DNA of 5,088 nucleotides from Bacillota bacterium (GTDB lineage: Bacteria; Bacillota; Bacilli; Bacillales; Bacillaceae_J), in assembly GCA_023457235.1 (NCBI GenBank), contig JAEWMK010000231.1, positions 1 to 5,088 on the forward strand, in the 5' to 3' direction. Below, piece after piece: positions 1 through 5,088 of the stretch; position 1 is the first letter of the stretch, and each line of letters begins with the position of its first letter. The notes beneath the pieces were generated by a model, which did not search any database, was not told the DNA's origin, and saw only the letters and a list, made by a program, of their open reading frames with translations. Both the position numbers and the translations under genes were made by a program.

Positions 1-2
1 AC

Positions 3-1616
3 CTAGAAGCCCGCAGTCTGGAAAAAACACGATCATCATTAAAATCATTAATGGATATGGCACCACTAGAAGCAACAATAATTAGAGACGGAAAAACGGT
101 TGTAATTCCGGCTGATGAAGTGGAAGAGGGGGACCTGGTCCTCATTCAATCTGGAGAAAAAATTGCAATTGATGGAAAAGTCATCGTTGGACAAGCATTT
201 GTGAACGAAGCAGCAATCACAGGAGAATCTGTTCCTGCCCGCAAACAAATAAACGACACTGTTTTTAGTGGAACGATTATCGATAACGGGTATATTGAGG
301 TCATTGCCGAAAAAGCAGGCGAAGATACAACATTTTCAAAGATCATAGAGCTTGTAGAGGAAGCACAGGAATCGAAAGCCAAAACACAAAAGTTTCTTGA
401 AAAATTCGCATCCTTTTACACACCTGCCATCTTAATTTTATCGATTATCGTATATATATTTACTAAGGATATCGAACTAACATTAACCTTCCTGGTTATA
501 GCCTGTCCGGGCGCCTTAGTTATTTCCGCCCCAGTGTCCATTGTCGCCGGTATTGGAAATGGAGCTGTTAAGGGTATTCTCATTAAAGGCGGAGACGTCA
601 TGGAAAAGCTGGCAAAAATAGATGTCTTTGTGTTCGATAAAACAGGAACATTAACGAAAGGACAACCTGAAGTTACGGCCATTAAAACATATGGGGTGAA
701 TGAAAACAGTTTTTTAACAATGGTTGCTGAAGCTGAAATTATTTCAGAGCATCATTTAGGACAAACAATTGTAAAAGAAGCCTATAAAAGAGGTCTGCCT
801 TTAGTCCATAAACCAACTCATTTCGAAGTTATTAAAGGAAATGGGATTGGGGCAACCGTAAATAACAATCATCTGTTAATTGGGAATCGCAAATGGATGG
901 CAGCCAATCAAGTGACCACAGCCACGGAAACCGAACAATACGCTACTGACCAGGAAAAGAAAGGGTATACGGCTATTTTCGTTGCTGCGAACAAAACAAT
1001 AGCTGGTGCTATTTCCATAGCAGATCAAATCCGTCCGGAGGCGGCAAAAAGTATTCAAAGTTTAAAACAAAGTGGAATTAAACAAATCTATATGCTGACT
1101 GGTGACAACAAGTATGTGGCAGAAAAAGTAGCAAACCAACTTGGGATTGATGGTGTATTTGCAGAGCTTCTCCCCGAAGATAAAGTAAATAAGATAAAAG
1201 AGTTGAAAAATAATGGATTTAATGTTGCAATGGTAGGAGATGGTATAAATGATGCTCCAGCGATTGCAACAGCTGACATTGGCTTTGCAATGGGTGGAAC
1301 AGGTACGGATGTCGCAATGGAAACTGCCGACGTAGTGATCATGGCGGATAAGCTGGAAAAATTATCAGAAGCCCATAGATTAGCAAAAGCAACAATCAGA
1401 AATATGAAGCAAAATATGTTTTTCGCGGTGGCTACGGTCATTTTTCTATTAGTTGGTGTACTGCTTAAACAAGTCTTCCTAGCATCCGGTATGCTGATCC
1501 ACGAATTAAGTGTATTAATTGTCATTATGAATGCCTTAAGACTTGTCTATTTCAGGAAAACGAATAAAAAGAACAGGAGCCCTTTGAATGGAACATTGCT
1601 GTCATCATCACGATGA
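3..1616 (+). CDS. Heavy-metal-translocating P1B-type ATPase, 5' end outside the window
   Basis: This is a membrane pump that uses ATP to move a metal ion, most likely outward. The reading frame is open from base 3, so the Met at 51 is internal; the N-terminal metal-binding region and first transmembrane helices lie before the window. Visible in order are the actuator domain with TGES (219-230), two membrane segments around 410-560 with CPG (504-512) in the metal-site helix, the phosphorylation site DKTGT (636-650), a nucleotide-binding motif SEHHLG (744-761), TGDN (1098-1109), the hinge GDGINDAP (1236-1259), and two C-terminal helices, the last carrying HELSV (1500-1514). All catalytic motifs are intact, so the pump looks functional. 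CPG in place of CPC, HELS in the last helix and HH for HP are atypical, so the ion (Zn, Cd, Fe, Co or other) cannot be named. Its last 29 nt overlap the downstream Crp/Fnr regulator gene, which probably controls it. Confidence 0.93.
   Translation, partial: LEARSLEKTRSSLKSLMDMAPLEATIIRDGKTVVIPADEVEEGDLVLIQSGEKIAIDGKVIVGQAFVNEAAITGESVPARKQINDTVFSGTIIDNGYIEVIAEKAGEDTTFSKIIELVEEAQESKAKTQKFLEKFASFYTPAILILSIIVYIFTKDIELTLTFLVIACPGALVISAPVSIVAGIGNGAVKGILIKGGDVMEKLAKIDVFVFDKTGTLTKGQPEVTAIKTYGVNENSFLTMVAEAEIISEHHLGQTIVKEAYKRGLPLVHKPTHFEVIKGNGIGATVNNNHLLIGNRKWMAANQVTTATETEQYATDQEKKGYTAIFVAANKTIAGAISIADQIRPEAAKSIQSLKQSGIKQIYMLTGDNKYVAEKVANQLGIDGVFAELLPEDKVNKIKELKNNGFNVAMVGDGINDAPAIATADIGFAMGGTGTDVAMETADVVIMADKLEKLSEAHRLAKATIRNMKQNMFFAVATVIFLLVGVLLKQVFLASGMLIHELSVLIVIMNALRLVYFRKTNKKNRSPLNGTLLSSSR
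1575..1590 (+). promoter_or_regulatory. Ribosome binding site that sets the regulator start
   Basis: AGGAG at 1575-1579 lies 8 nt before the ATG at 1588, inside the end of the ATPase gene. The next in-frame ATG (1630) has no such site. This favours the 1588 start and keeps the Cys/His-rich N terminus in the protein. Confidence 0.75.
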
Positions 1617-2298
1617 AAATAATCAAGATATGAAAAGCCTTTGTATATCGATTGTCCCGATTTTTAATCATTTGCAATATGATGAGATGCTTGAAATTGT
1701 CAAAACAAGCAAAACGAAAACATTTAAAAAAGGGGAAATGGTCTTCAGGGCTGGCGAACCTTCAGAGCATTTATATATTTTACACAAGGGACAGGTGAAA
1801 ATATATCGCCTGTCCGAATCAGGGAAAGAGCAATTAATTCGGATCATGGAGCCAGGTGACTTCATGGGGGAGCTAGCACTTTTTACTGATGAATCCTTAA
1901 CAAGCTATGCCGAAGCACTGAAGGATACTGAAATTTGTGCTATCCATAAATCCGAGATGAAAGAGATGTTGTTATCTAATCCAACGATTTCATTAAAAAT
2001 TATTGAAGAATTCAGCAGAAGATTGAACGATACGGAAAAAAATATCGAAAGCATTAGCTCTCAGGATTCTGAAAAACGTTTGGCATCATACTTATTAGAG
2101 TTATCAGCAGGTAATGAAGAAATTACCTTGCCAATGAGTAAAAAAGACCTCGCTTCCTATATGGGAATGACACGCGAAACGTTAAGCAGACGTTTGTCTT
2201 CCTTCCAAGACCAAGGTCTGATTTCTATGTCCGGCCAGCGCAAGATTAGAATTTTGGATGTAGAAGCCCTTAGTGATATTGAGAATGGTGAGAACTAA
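1588..2298 (+). CDS. Crp/Fnr-family transcriptional regulator with N-terminal Cys/His cluster
   Basis: A 236-residue DNA-binding regulator. Residues about 25-125 form the cyclic-nucleotide-binding-like beta-roll (including KGEMVFRAGE and GDFMGELALF), about 130-160 the dimer helix, and about 180-225 a winged helix-turn-helix. The recognition helix TRETLSRRL (195-203) carries E197, S200 and R201, the E-x-x-S-R pattern with which E. coli FNR reads TTGAT half-sites. In the phosphate-binding loop, T105 stands where CRP has R82, so CRP-like cAMP binding is unlikely. The N terminus holds C4, C5, H6, H7 and H8; C19 and C117 line up by eye with FNR C29 and C122. I infer sensing of metal, oxygen/redox or an iron-sulfur cluster, but no ligand is proven. 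The 29-nt overlap with the ATPase gene suggests that the regulator controls the pump and its own synthesis. A promoter for the pair would lie before the window. Confidence 0.92.
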   Translation: MEHCCHHHDENNQDMKSLCISIVPIFNHLQYDEMLEIVKTSKTKTFKKGEMVFRAGEPSEHLYILHKGQVKIYRLSESGKEQLIRIMEPGDFMGELALFTDESLTSYAEALKDTEICAIHKSEMKEMLLSNPTISLKIIEEFSRRLNDTEKNIESISSQDSEKRLASYLLELSAGNEEITLPMSKKDLASYMGMTRETLSRRLSSFQDQGLISMSGQRKIRILDVEALSDIENGEN

Positions 2299-2314
2299 AT
2301 AGTCCATAATAATC

Positions 2315-2331
2315 AAGAGGTGATTTTTATG
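2315..2331 (+). promoter_or_regulatory. Ribosome binding site that decides the start of the stalk/LysM gene
   Basis: AAGAGGTGAT at 2315-2324 matches the 16S anti-Shine-Dalgarno closely, and its AGAGG core ends 8 nt before the ATG at 2329. The in-frame GTG at 2320 sits inside this site, so it is not a credible start. The gap to the regulator stop is 30 nt and shows no terminator, so read-through from the metal-pump operon is possible. Confidence 0.75.
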
Positions 2332-2982
2332 GATTTTTTCATAAAACATAAAATCGTTGAGACCCCAGATGGAACAACTATTCTTTTATATATAGATCCT
2401 AATTTGACTGAATTTGCACAAGAATTAGGATTAAATGAACAAAAAATTAATAATAAAACGCTGGAGGTAGAGGTTCGAAACTATATCCGGTGTAAGCTTA
2501 AGCCAAACCTACATGCAAAAATTGCAAAAGTAATGTTTGGCTCTCTTTTAATTGCATCAATCCCATTAACAGAACAAGCGGAATCAACGTATGCTGCCAA
2601 TATTTCAAGCAACAACCAACCCCAGCAACAATCCGCTGGGGTAAAGGTCATTTTAGATGGAAATGTCTTATCTTTCCCTAGGGAGCCCGTTATTAGAAAT
2701 GGGTCTACTTTTATTCCAATTCGTAGTGTTTCTGAGGCTTATGGTGCCATTGTTTGGTGGAACGAAGACTCGAAATCAGTCGGCATCGAGAAAGATAACA
2801 TTCAAATTGCCTTCGCAGTCGGCTCTTCGGTTGCTCGTGTGAACGGGGAGCAAATGTCGATCCCTCCATCCATTAATATAGATGGTACGGTTATGGTTCC
2901 TTTACGTTTTATCAGCAAGTCACTTGGCCTCAATGTTGATTGGGACAAGCAACCCGAACCGTCACCATTAACTCACCTTTAA
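2329..2982 (+). CDS. N-terminal half of a stalk-domain/LysM envelope protein, ended by a frameshift
   Basis: This reading frame gives 217 residues. Residues 1-60 are polar and charged, without a signal peptide. A hydrophobic run at 68-80 (VMFGSLLIASIPL), followed by a possible cleavage or export region near STYAA (86-90), looks like an internal signal or membrane anchor. After a Gln/Ser/Asn-rich linker (about 92-103), residues 104-208 form a copper-amine-oxidase N-terminal-like stalk domain, with VILDG, RNGSTFIPIRSVSEAYGA, and DGTVMVPLRFISKSLGLNVDWD as its repeating pieces. Such domains act as extracellular stalks and have no enzymatic role. The domain should end in a TRTVTI-type strand, but the frame runs into unrelated residues and a stop. 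That strand is present in the next frame (2952 onward), so this is a truncated product. Confidence 0.8.
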   Translation: MDFFIKHKIVETPDGTTILLYIDPNLTEFAQELGLNEQKINNKTLEVEVRNYIRCKLKPNLHAKIAKVMFGSLLIASIPLTEQAESTYAANISSNNQPQQQSAGVKVILDGNVLSFPREPVIRNGSTFIPIRSVSEAYGAIVWWNEDSKSVGIEKDNIQIAFAVGSSVARVNGEQMSIPPSINIDGTVMVPLRFISKSLGLNVDWDKQPEPSPLTHL

Positions 2983-3767
2983 ATGAAAAAACGCATGAAG
3001 TAGCTGCGGGCGACACCTTATGGGGACTTGCCCAAAAGTATGGTGTCACTGTAAATGATCTAAAACAAATAAATCATTTAACTAGTGATACATTAAATGT
3101 CGGACAAGATTTAAAAATCCCAGGAATGTCCTCAATGGAGACCTCAAACACGAATCAAGGGACAGATTCAGTCTCCACGATTACCTATACTGTTCAACCA
3201 GGAGATAATATCTGGGATTTAGGAGTGAAATATGGTGCCCCCATGTACGAACTTTTAAAGGTCAATAATATGACGATGACTAGTCCATTATTTGAAGGGC
3301 AGAATATTCTAATTCCCGTCCATCATGTACCTAGACAGAAAACCGTAAGTCCGAATCATGGGGAATATTTAGATTGGTGGACGGAAGCCCAATATGTTTT
3401 TTCGATAGGGAAGGTTGCTAAAGTAACCGATATGCAAACTGGAAAATCATTTATGATCAAAAGAACAACAGGAGCCAACCACGCCGATAATGAGCCGTTA
3501 ACAGCCAACGATGCCGCTATTATTAAACAAGTATGGGGCGGAACTTATTCATGGAAAACAAGACCTGTAATAGTTGAAGTCGATGGCCGAAAGCTAGCCG
3601 GGTCTATGAGCTCTATGCCACATGATGTCGAGTACATAAAGGCTGAAAATAATTTTAACGGCCATTTTGATATACATTTTAAAAACAGCACTAGACATAA
3701 GGATGGTTTAGTCGATCATGACCATCAAGCAAAAATAAAAATAGCAGCTGGTTTAGCCTCACTATAG
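2940..3767 (+). CDS. C-terminal half of the stalk/LysM envelope protein: two LysM domains plus His-rich domain
   Basis: Read from a TTG at 2940 this gives 275 residues, but no ribosome binding site precedes it, so the start is probably only the frameshift junction. It opens with TRTVTI (residues 5-10), the last strand of the upstream stalk domain. LysM 1 spans about 18-62 (AAGDTLWGLAQKYGV, LNVGQDLKIP) and LysM 2 about 82-127 (VQPGDNIWDLGVKYG, FEGQNILIP); LysM domains bind peptidoglycan. Residues about 139-275 form a separate domain with the motifs GEYLDWWTEAQ, GANHADNEPLT (178-188), VEVDGRKLAGSMSSMPH, GHFDIHFKNSTRH (241-253) and HQAKIKIAAG. It resembles a C-terminal domain I recall in other Firmicute stalk/LysM proteins; its function is unknown to me, and a wall-active or metal-binding role is only a guess. 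On its own this piece lacks an export signal. Confidence 0.75.
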   Translation: MGQATRTVTINSPLNEKTHEVAAGDTLWGLAQKYGVTVNDLKQINHLTSDTLNVGQDLKIPGMSSMETSNTNQGTDSVSTITYTVQPGDNIWDLGVKYGAPMYELLKVNNMTMTSPLFEGQNILIPVHHVPRQKTVSPNHGEYLDWWTEAQYVFSIGKVAKVTDMQTGKSFMIKRTTGANHADNEPLTANDAAIIKQVWGGTYSWKTRPVIVEVDGRKLAGSMSSMPHDVEYIKAENNFNGHFDIHFKNSTRHKDGLVDHDHQAKIKIAAGLASL

Positions 3768-3794
3768 GATAAAAAGAAATACAAGGCTTTTTTG

Positions 3795-3824
3795 TTGAGT
3801 CTTCCTAGAACTTTTTAGTAAGAT
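3795..3824 (+). promoter_or_regulatory. Possible sigma-A promoter for yojF-bshB2
   Basis: TTGAGT (3795-3800) and TAAGAT (3819-3824) are 18 nt apart, about 40 nt before the yojF start. Both boxes are imperfect. The intergenic gap of 96 nt and the change of gene function support a separate promoter here, but the exact boxes are uncertain. Confidence 0.35.
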
Positions 3825-3849
3825 TAAAATAATAAACAACACTAACTTG

Positions 3850-3866
3850 AAGGAGGATCACAGTTG
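3850..3866 (+). promoter_or_regulatory. Strong ribosome binding site with TTG start of yojF
   Basis: AAGGAGG (3850-3856) lies 7 nt before TTG at 3864. No ATG lies near it in frame, and the protein from this TTG begins MKPFNPSEVQ, which fits the family N terminus as I remember it. Confidence 0.8.
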
Positions 3867-4208
3867 AAACCATTTAACCCTTCGGAAGTACAAAACAAAC
3901 TCGATGAATTCAATGACCAAGATCTTTATTTACATTTAGAAACAACAAATGGTGCCTATGCTTCCCATAAAGACCAATCTGTTATGACAGTGGGAGCTTA
4001 TATTCGGAACGGATTAATTCGTTATAAGCATGCCAAAATCACAGGGAACGGACCCTATCGTGTTGGCATGAAAATGGAGATCGGATGGGTATATGCAGAA
4101 GGCTTAACCCACTGGGAAGTCGATGAAAAAAATCGTCTATTATTAGCGGGGCATGATGCTAACGGCAAACTTGCCGTAGCCTGTCAGCTAAGCAAGGACC
4201 CATTTTAG
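3864..4208 (+). CDS. yojF: YojF-family (DUF1806) protein, bshB2 partner
   Basis: A small soluble protein of 114 residues with no signal peptide or membrane segment. It is recognised as YojF by the run YLHLETTNGAYASH (residues 22-35), VGAYIRN, the KITGNGPYRVG block (58-68), the GWVYAEGLTHWEVDEKNRLLLAGHD stretch, and its position directly before a bshB2 homologue, the arrangement of B. subtilis yojF-yojG. Length matches the family, which is about 115 residues. Its biochemical role is not established; the conserved pairing suggests help to BshB2 or a related step of thiol metabolism, which is inference. It starts at TTG, which may moderate its expression. It ends 16 nt before bshB2, so the two should be one operon. 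Confidence 0.88.
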   Translation: MKPFNPSEVQNKLDEFNDQDLYLHLETTNGAYASHKDQSVMTVGAYIRNGLIRYKHAKITGNGPYRVGMKMEIGWVYAEGLTHWEVDEKNRLLLAGHDANGKLAVACQLSKDPF

Positions 4209-4224
4209 AGAGGAGTGGTTAGCC

Positions 4225-4887
4225 ATGGAAAGGCATGTTTTAGTTATTCTTCCGCACCCAGACGATGAGGCATTTGGGGCGTCAGGAACAATCAGCTTAC
4301 ATAGTGGAAAAGGGACACCTGTTACTTATGCTTGCTGTACCCTTGGTGAAATGGGACGTAATATGGGGAATCCGCCGATTGCAAATCGTGAAACACTTCC
4401 ATTAATTAGAAAAAATGAGCTTATAAATGCTACTAATGCTATTGGTATTACCGATTTAAGGATGCTCGGTTTACGTGATAAAACATTGGAATTCGAGGAC
4501 ATCGATGAACTGGCCAACCGTTTTCGAGCGATTATCGAGGAGGTAAACCCTTCACTAGTGATTTCATTTTATCCGGGCTATAGTGTCCACCCAGACCATG
4601 ATGCAACAGGGGCAGCTGTTGTTCATGCGATGAAACAAATGCCTAAAGAAGCACGCCCTAAATTACAATGCATGGCATTTTCGAATGACTGTGTTGAAAA
4701 AATAGGTGAACCAGATTTAGTCGTGGATATTACTTCAGTTCAAGATAAAAAAATTACTTGCATTCTAGCTCACGAAACTCAAACAAGTGCAGTAATGGAA
4801 AATTTGTCTGAAAAACTGCTGAACAAGGATCCGGATGCACTAGCATGGATCAGCACTGAACGCTTTTGGACGTATAATTTTGATTAA
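4225..4887 (+). CDS. bshB2: Bacillithiol biosynthesis N-acetylglucosaminyl-malate deacetylase BshB2
   Basis: A 220-residue cytoplasmic zinc deacetylase of the LmbE/PIG-L family. It removes acetate from GlcNAc-malate to give GlcN-malate, the second step of bacillithiol synthesis after BshA and before cysteine addition by BshC; family members may also act on S-conjugates. The sequence shows HPDDE at residues 11-15 (H11 and D14 as zinc ligands, D13 as the general base) and HPDHDATG at 122-129, supplying the third zinc ligand and a catalytic histidine. GEMGRN (41-46), RKNEL and the C-terminal AHETQ-SAV stretch are also family-like. Length and motifs are complete, so it should be active. The ATG at 4225 follows AGAGGAG (4209-4215) by 9 nt. 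B. subtilis has a second enzyme, BshB1, so this one may be partly redundant. The adjoining yojF matches the YojG/BshB2 subtype and not BshB1. Confidence 0.93.
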   Translation: MERHVLVILPHPDDEAFGASGTISLHSGKGTPVTYACCTLGEMGRNMGNPPIANRETLPLIRKNELINATNAIGITDLRMLGLRDKTLEFEDIDELANRFRAIIEEVNPSLVISFYPGYSVHPDHDATGAAVVHAMKQMPKEARPKLQCMAFSNDCVEKIGEPDLVVDITSVQDKKITCILAHETQTSAVMENLSEKLLNKDPDALAWISTERFWTYNFD

Positions 4888-4916
4888 GAGGGCTCAATTT
4901 TGAGTTCTCTTTTTTT
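4886..4916 (+). terminator. Rho-independent terminator after bshB2
   Basis: A 10-bp stem (4887-4896 with 4901-4910, including two G-U pairs) closes a 4-nt loop ATTT and runs into a T tract (4910-4916). It starts within the bshB2 stop codon and ends the yojF-bshB2 unit. Confidence 0.88.
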
Positions 4917-4947
4917 GGGACCATCCTACTCTTTTAATTTCATTGGC

Positions 4948-4977
4948 TTTACATAATATTAATAAATAGAGTATACT
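4948..4977 (+). promoter_or_regulatory. Sigma-A-like promoter for the gene beyond the right edge
   Basis: TTTACA (4948-4953) and TATACT (4972-4977), spaced by 18 nt, each match the consensus at 5 of 6 positions. They lie just after the bshB2 terminator. A start of transcription is expected near 4984-4986, immediately before the inverted repeats of the leader. Confidence 0.65.
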
Positions 4978-4986
4978 TTGAATATG

Positions 4987-5036
4987 CGTTCTATATAAAG
5001 AACGTTTCGATTCAATTTATGTGTTTGTTCTTTATA
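4987..5036 (+). repeat. Overlapping inverted repeats in the leader (two mutually exclusive hairpins)
   Basis: CGTTCT (4987-4992) pairs with AGAACG (4999-5004) around a 6-nt loop. TATAAAGAAC (4994-5003) pairs perfectly over 10 bp with GTTCTTTATA (5027-5036) around a 23-nt spacer. Both use AGAAC at 4999-5003, so only one can form at a time in RNA. As DNA, the 10-bp arms are centred 33 bp apart, about three helical turns, which also fits an operator pair. I do not recognise a known riboswitch class. Confidence 0.6.
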
Positions 5037-5045
5037 AAAGAATGG

Positions 5046-5088
5046 AAGGAGGGGTTTTACCTAATTAATATTATGAAGGGGACATAAT
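5046..5088 (+). promoter_or_regulatory. Shine-Dalgarno-like stretches before a gene start just outside the window
   Basis: AAGGAGGGG (5046-5054) is a strong site without a well-placed start: the ATG at 5073 is about 20 nt away and opens only four codons. AAGGGG (5076-5081) would sit 5 nt before an ATG at 5087 if the next base is G, which is the more likely start of the following gene. The window ends before this can be seen. Confidence 0.4.

Larger units (their letters stand above)
2329..3767 (+). pseudogene. Composite frameshifted gene: stalk domain + 2 LysM cell-wall protein
   Basis: The two preceding entries are one gene. Up to about 2952 the stalk domain reads in one frame as LNVDWDKQ; from 2949 or 2952 the adjoining frame gives (A)TRTVTINSP, exactly the ending expected for this domain family. 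One base is missing between about 2948 and 2953: an extra A (giving DKQTRTVTI) or an extra G (giving DKATRTVTI) restores a continuous protein of about 479 residues. The order would be cytoplasmic N-terminal segment, hydrophobic anchor/signal, stalk, LysM, LysM, C-terminal His-rich domain. The site CAACCCGAA is not a canonical X-XXY-YYZ slippery heptamer, so programmed frameshifting is unlikely. A recent mutation or a sequencing/assembly error fits better, since both halves otherwise keep well-formed domains without further stops. Confidence 0.75.

Noticed and set aside
1088..1525. Open frame of 145 codons on the minus strand
   Set aside because: It lies wholly inside the ATPase gene, opposite well-conserved catalytic motifs, has no ribosome binding site and a Ser/Ile-rich composition typical of antisense shadow frames.
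2279..2310. Possible promoter before the stalk/LysM gene (TTGAGA ... CATAAT)
   Set aside because: The boxes are 20 nt apart and the -35 lies in the regulator coding region; too weak to list.
2657..2842. Open frame of 61 codons in a second plus frame
   Set aside because: It overlaps the stalk domain entirely and has no ribosome binding site or recognisable protein features.
2944..2960. Programmed -1 ribosomal frameshift site
   Set aside because: No X-XXY-YYZ heptamer is present in the required frame at the junction, and no strong downstream stem was seen by eye.
3754..3793. Possible terminator after the stalk/LysM gene (AGCCT...AGGCT followed by six T)
   Set aside because: The stem is only 5 bp with a loop of about 25 nt, part of it inside the coding end; the alternative AAAAAG/CTTTTT stem is too weak. 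Termination here remains unproven.
4987..5015. LexA/SOS-box-like GAAC-GTTTC in the leader
   Set aside because: The Bacillus SOS box needs a 4-nt gap between the CGAAC and GTTCG halves; here the halves abut and one is imperfect.

Overview
The window looks like a chromosomal segment of a low-GC Gram-positive of the family Bacillaceae. The evidence is strong AGGAGG-type ribosome binding sites, AT-rich coding, use of a TTG start, and a yojF-bshB2 gene pair belonging to bacillithiol synthesis, a thiol typical of Bacillus and relatives. All genes are on the plus strand. The genus cannot be fixed from the sequence.

Left part (1-2298): the 3' two thirds of a heavy-metal P1B-type ATPase gene, whose start lies before the window. 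It overlaps by 29 nt with a gene for a Crp/Fnr-family regulator, so the two are almost certainly cotranscribed and translationally coupled. The ATPase has an unusual CPG motif (not CPC) in its metal-site helix, HELS in its last helix, and HH where the nucleotide-binding domain usually has HP. The regulator has an FNR-like DNA-reading helix (E-x-x-S-R), a Cys-Cys-His-His-His cluster at its N terminus, and two further cysteines that align with FNR C29 and C122. Together they suggest a metal or redox/oxygen-responsive efflux module.

Middle part (2299-3767): one gene, split by a single missing base near 2948-2953, for an envelope protein. It has a predicted cytoplasmic N-terminal region, an internal hydrophobic segment, a copper-amine-oxidase-type stalk domain, two LysM domains and a His-rich C-terminal domain. 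As written it reads as two overlapping ORFs. It is either a real frameshift or an assembly error.

Right part (3768-4916): a separate transcription unit, yojF-bshB2. yojF starts at TTG behind a strong ribosome binding site, bshB2 follows 16 nt later, and an intrinsic terminator lies directly behind it. bshB2 encodes the zinc deacetylase that makes GlcN-malate for bacillithiol.

Right edge (4917-5088): no complete gene. It holds a good sigma-A-like promoter and a leader of about 100 nt with two mutually exclusive inverted repeats and two purine-rich Shine-Dalgarno-like stretches. These point to a gene starting just past the window end. This leader is the most open-ended structure in the window. 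No RNA genes, mobile elements, CRISPR arrays or attachment sites were seen.
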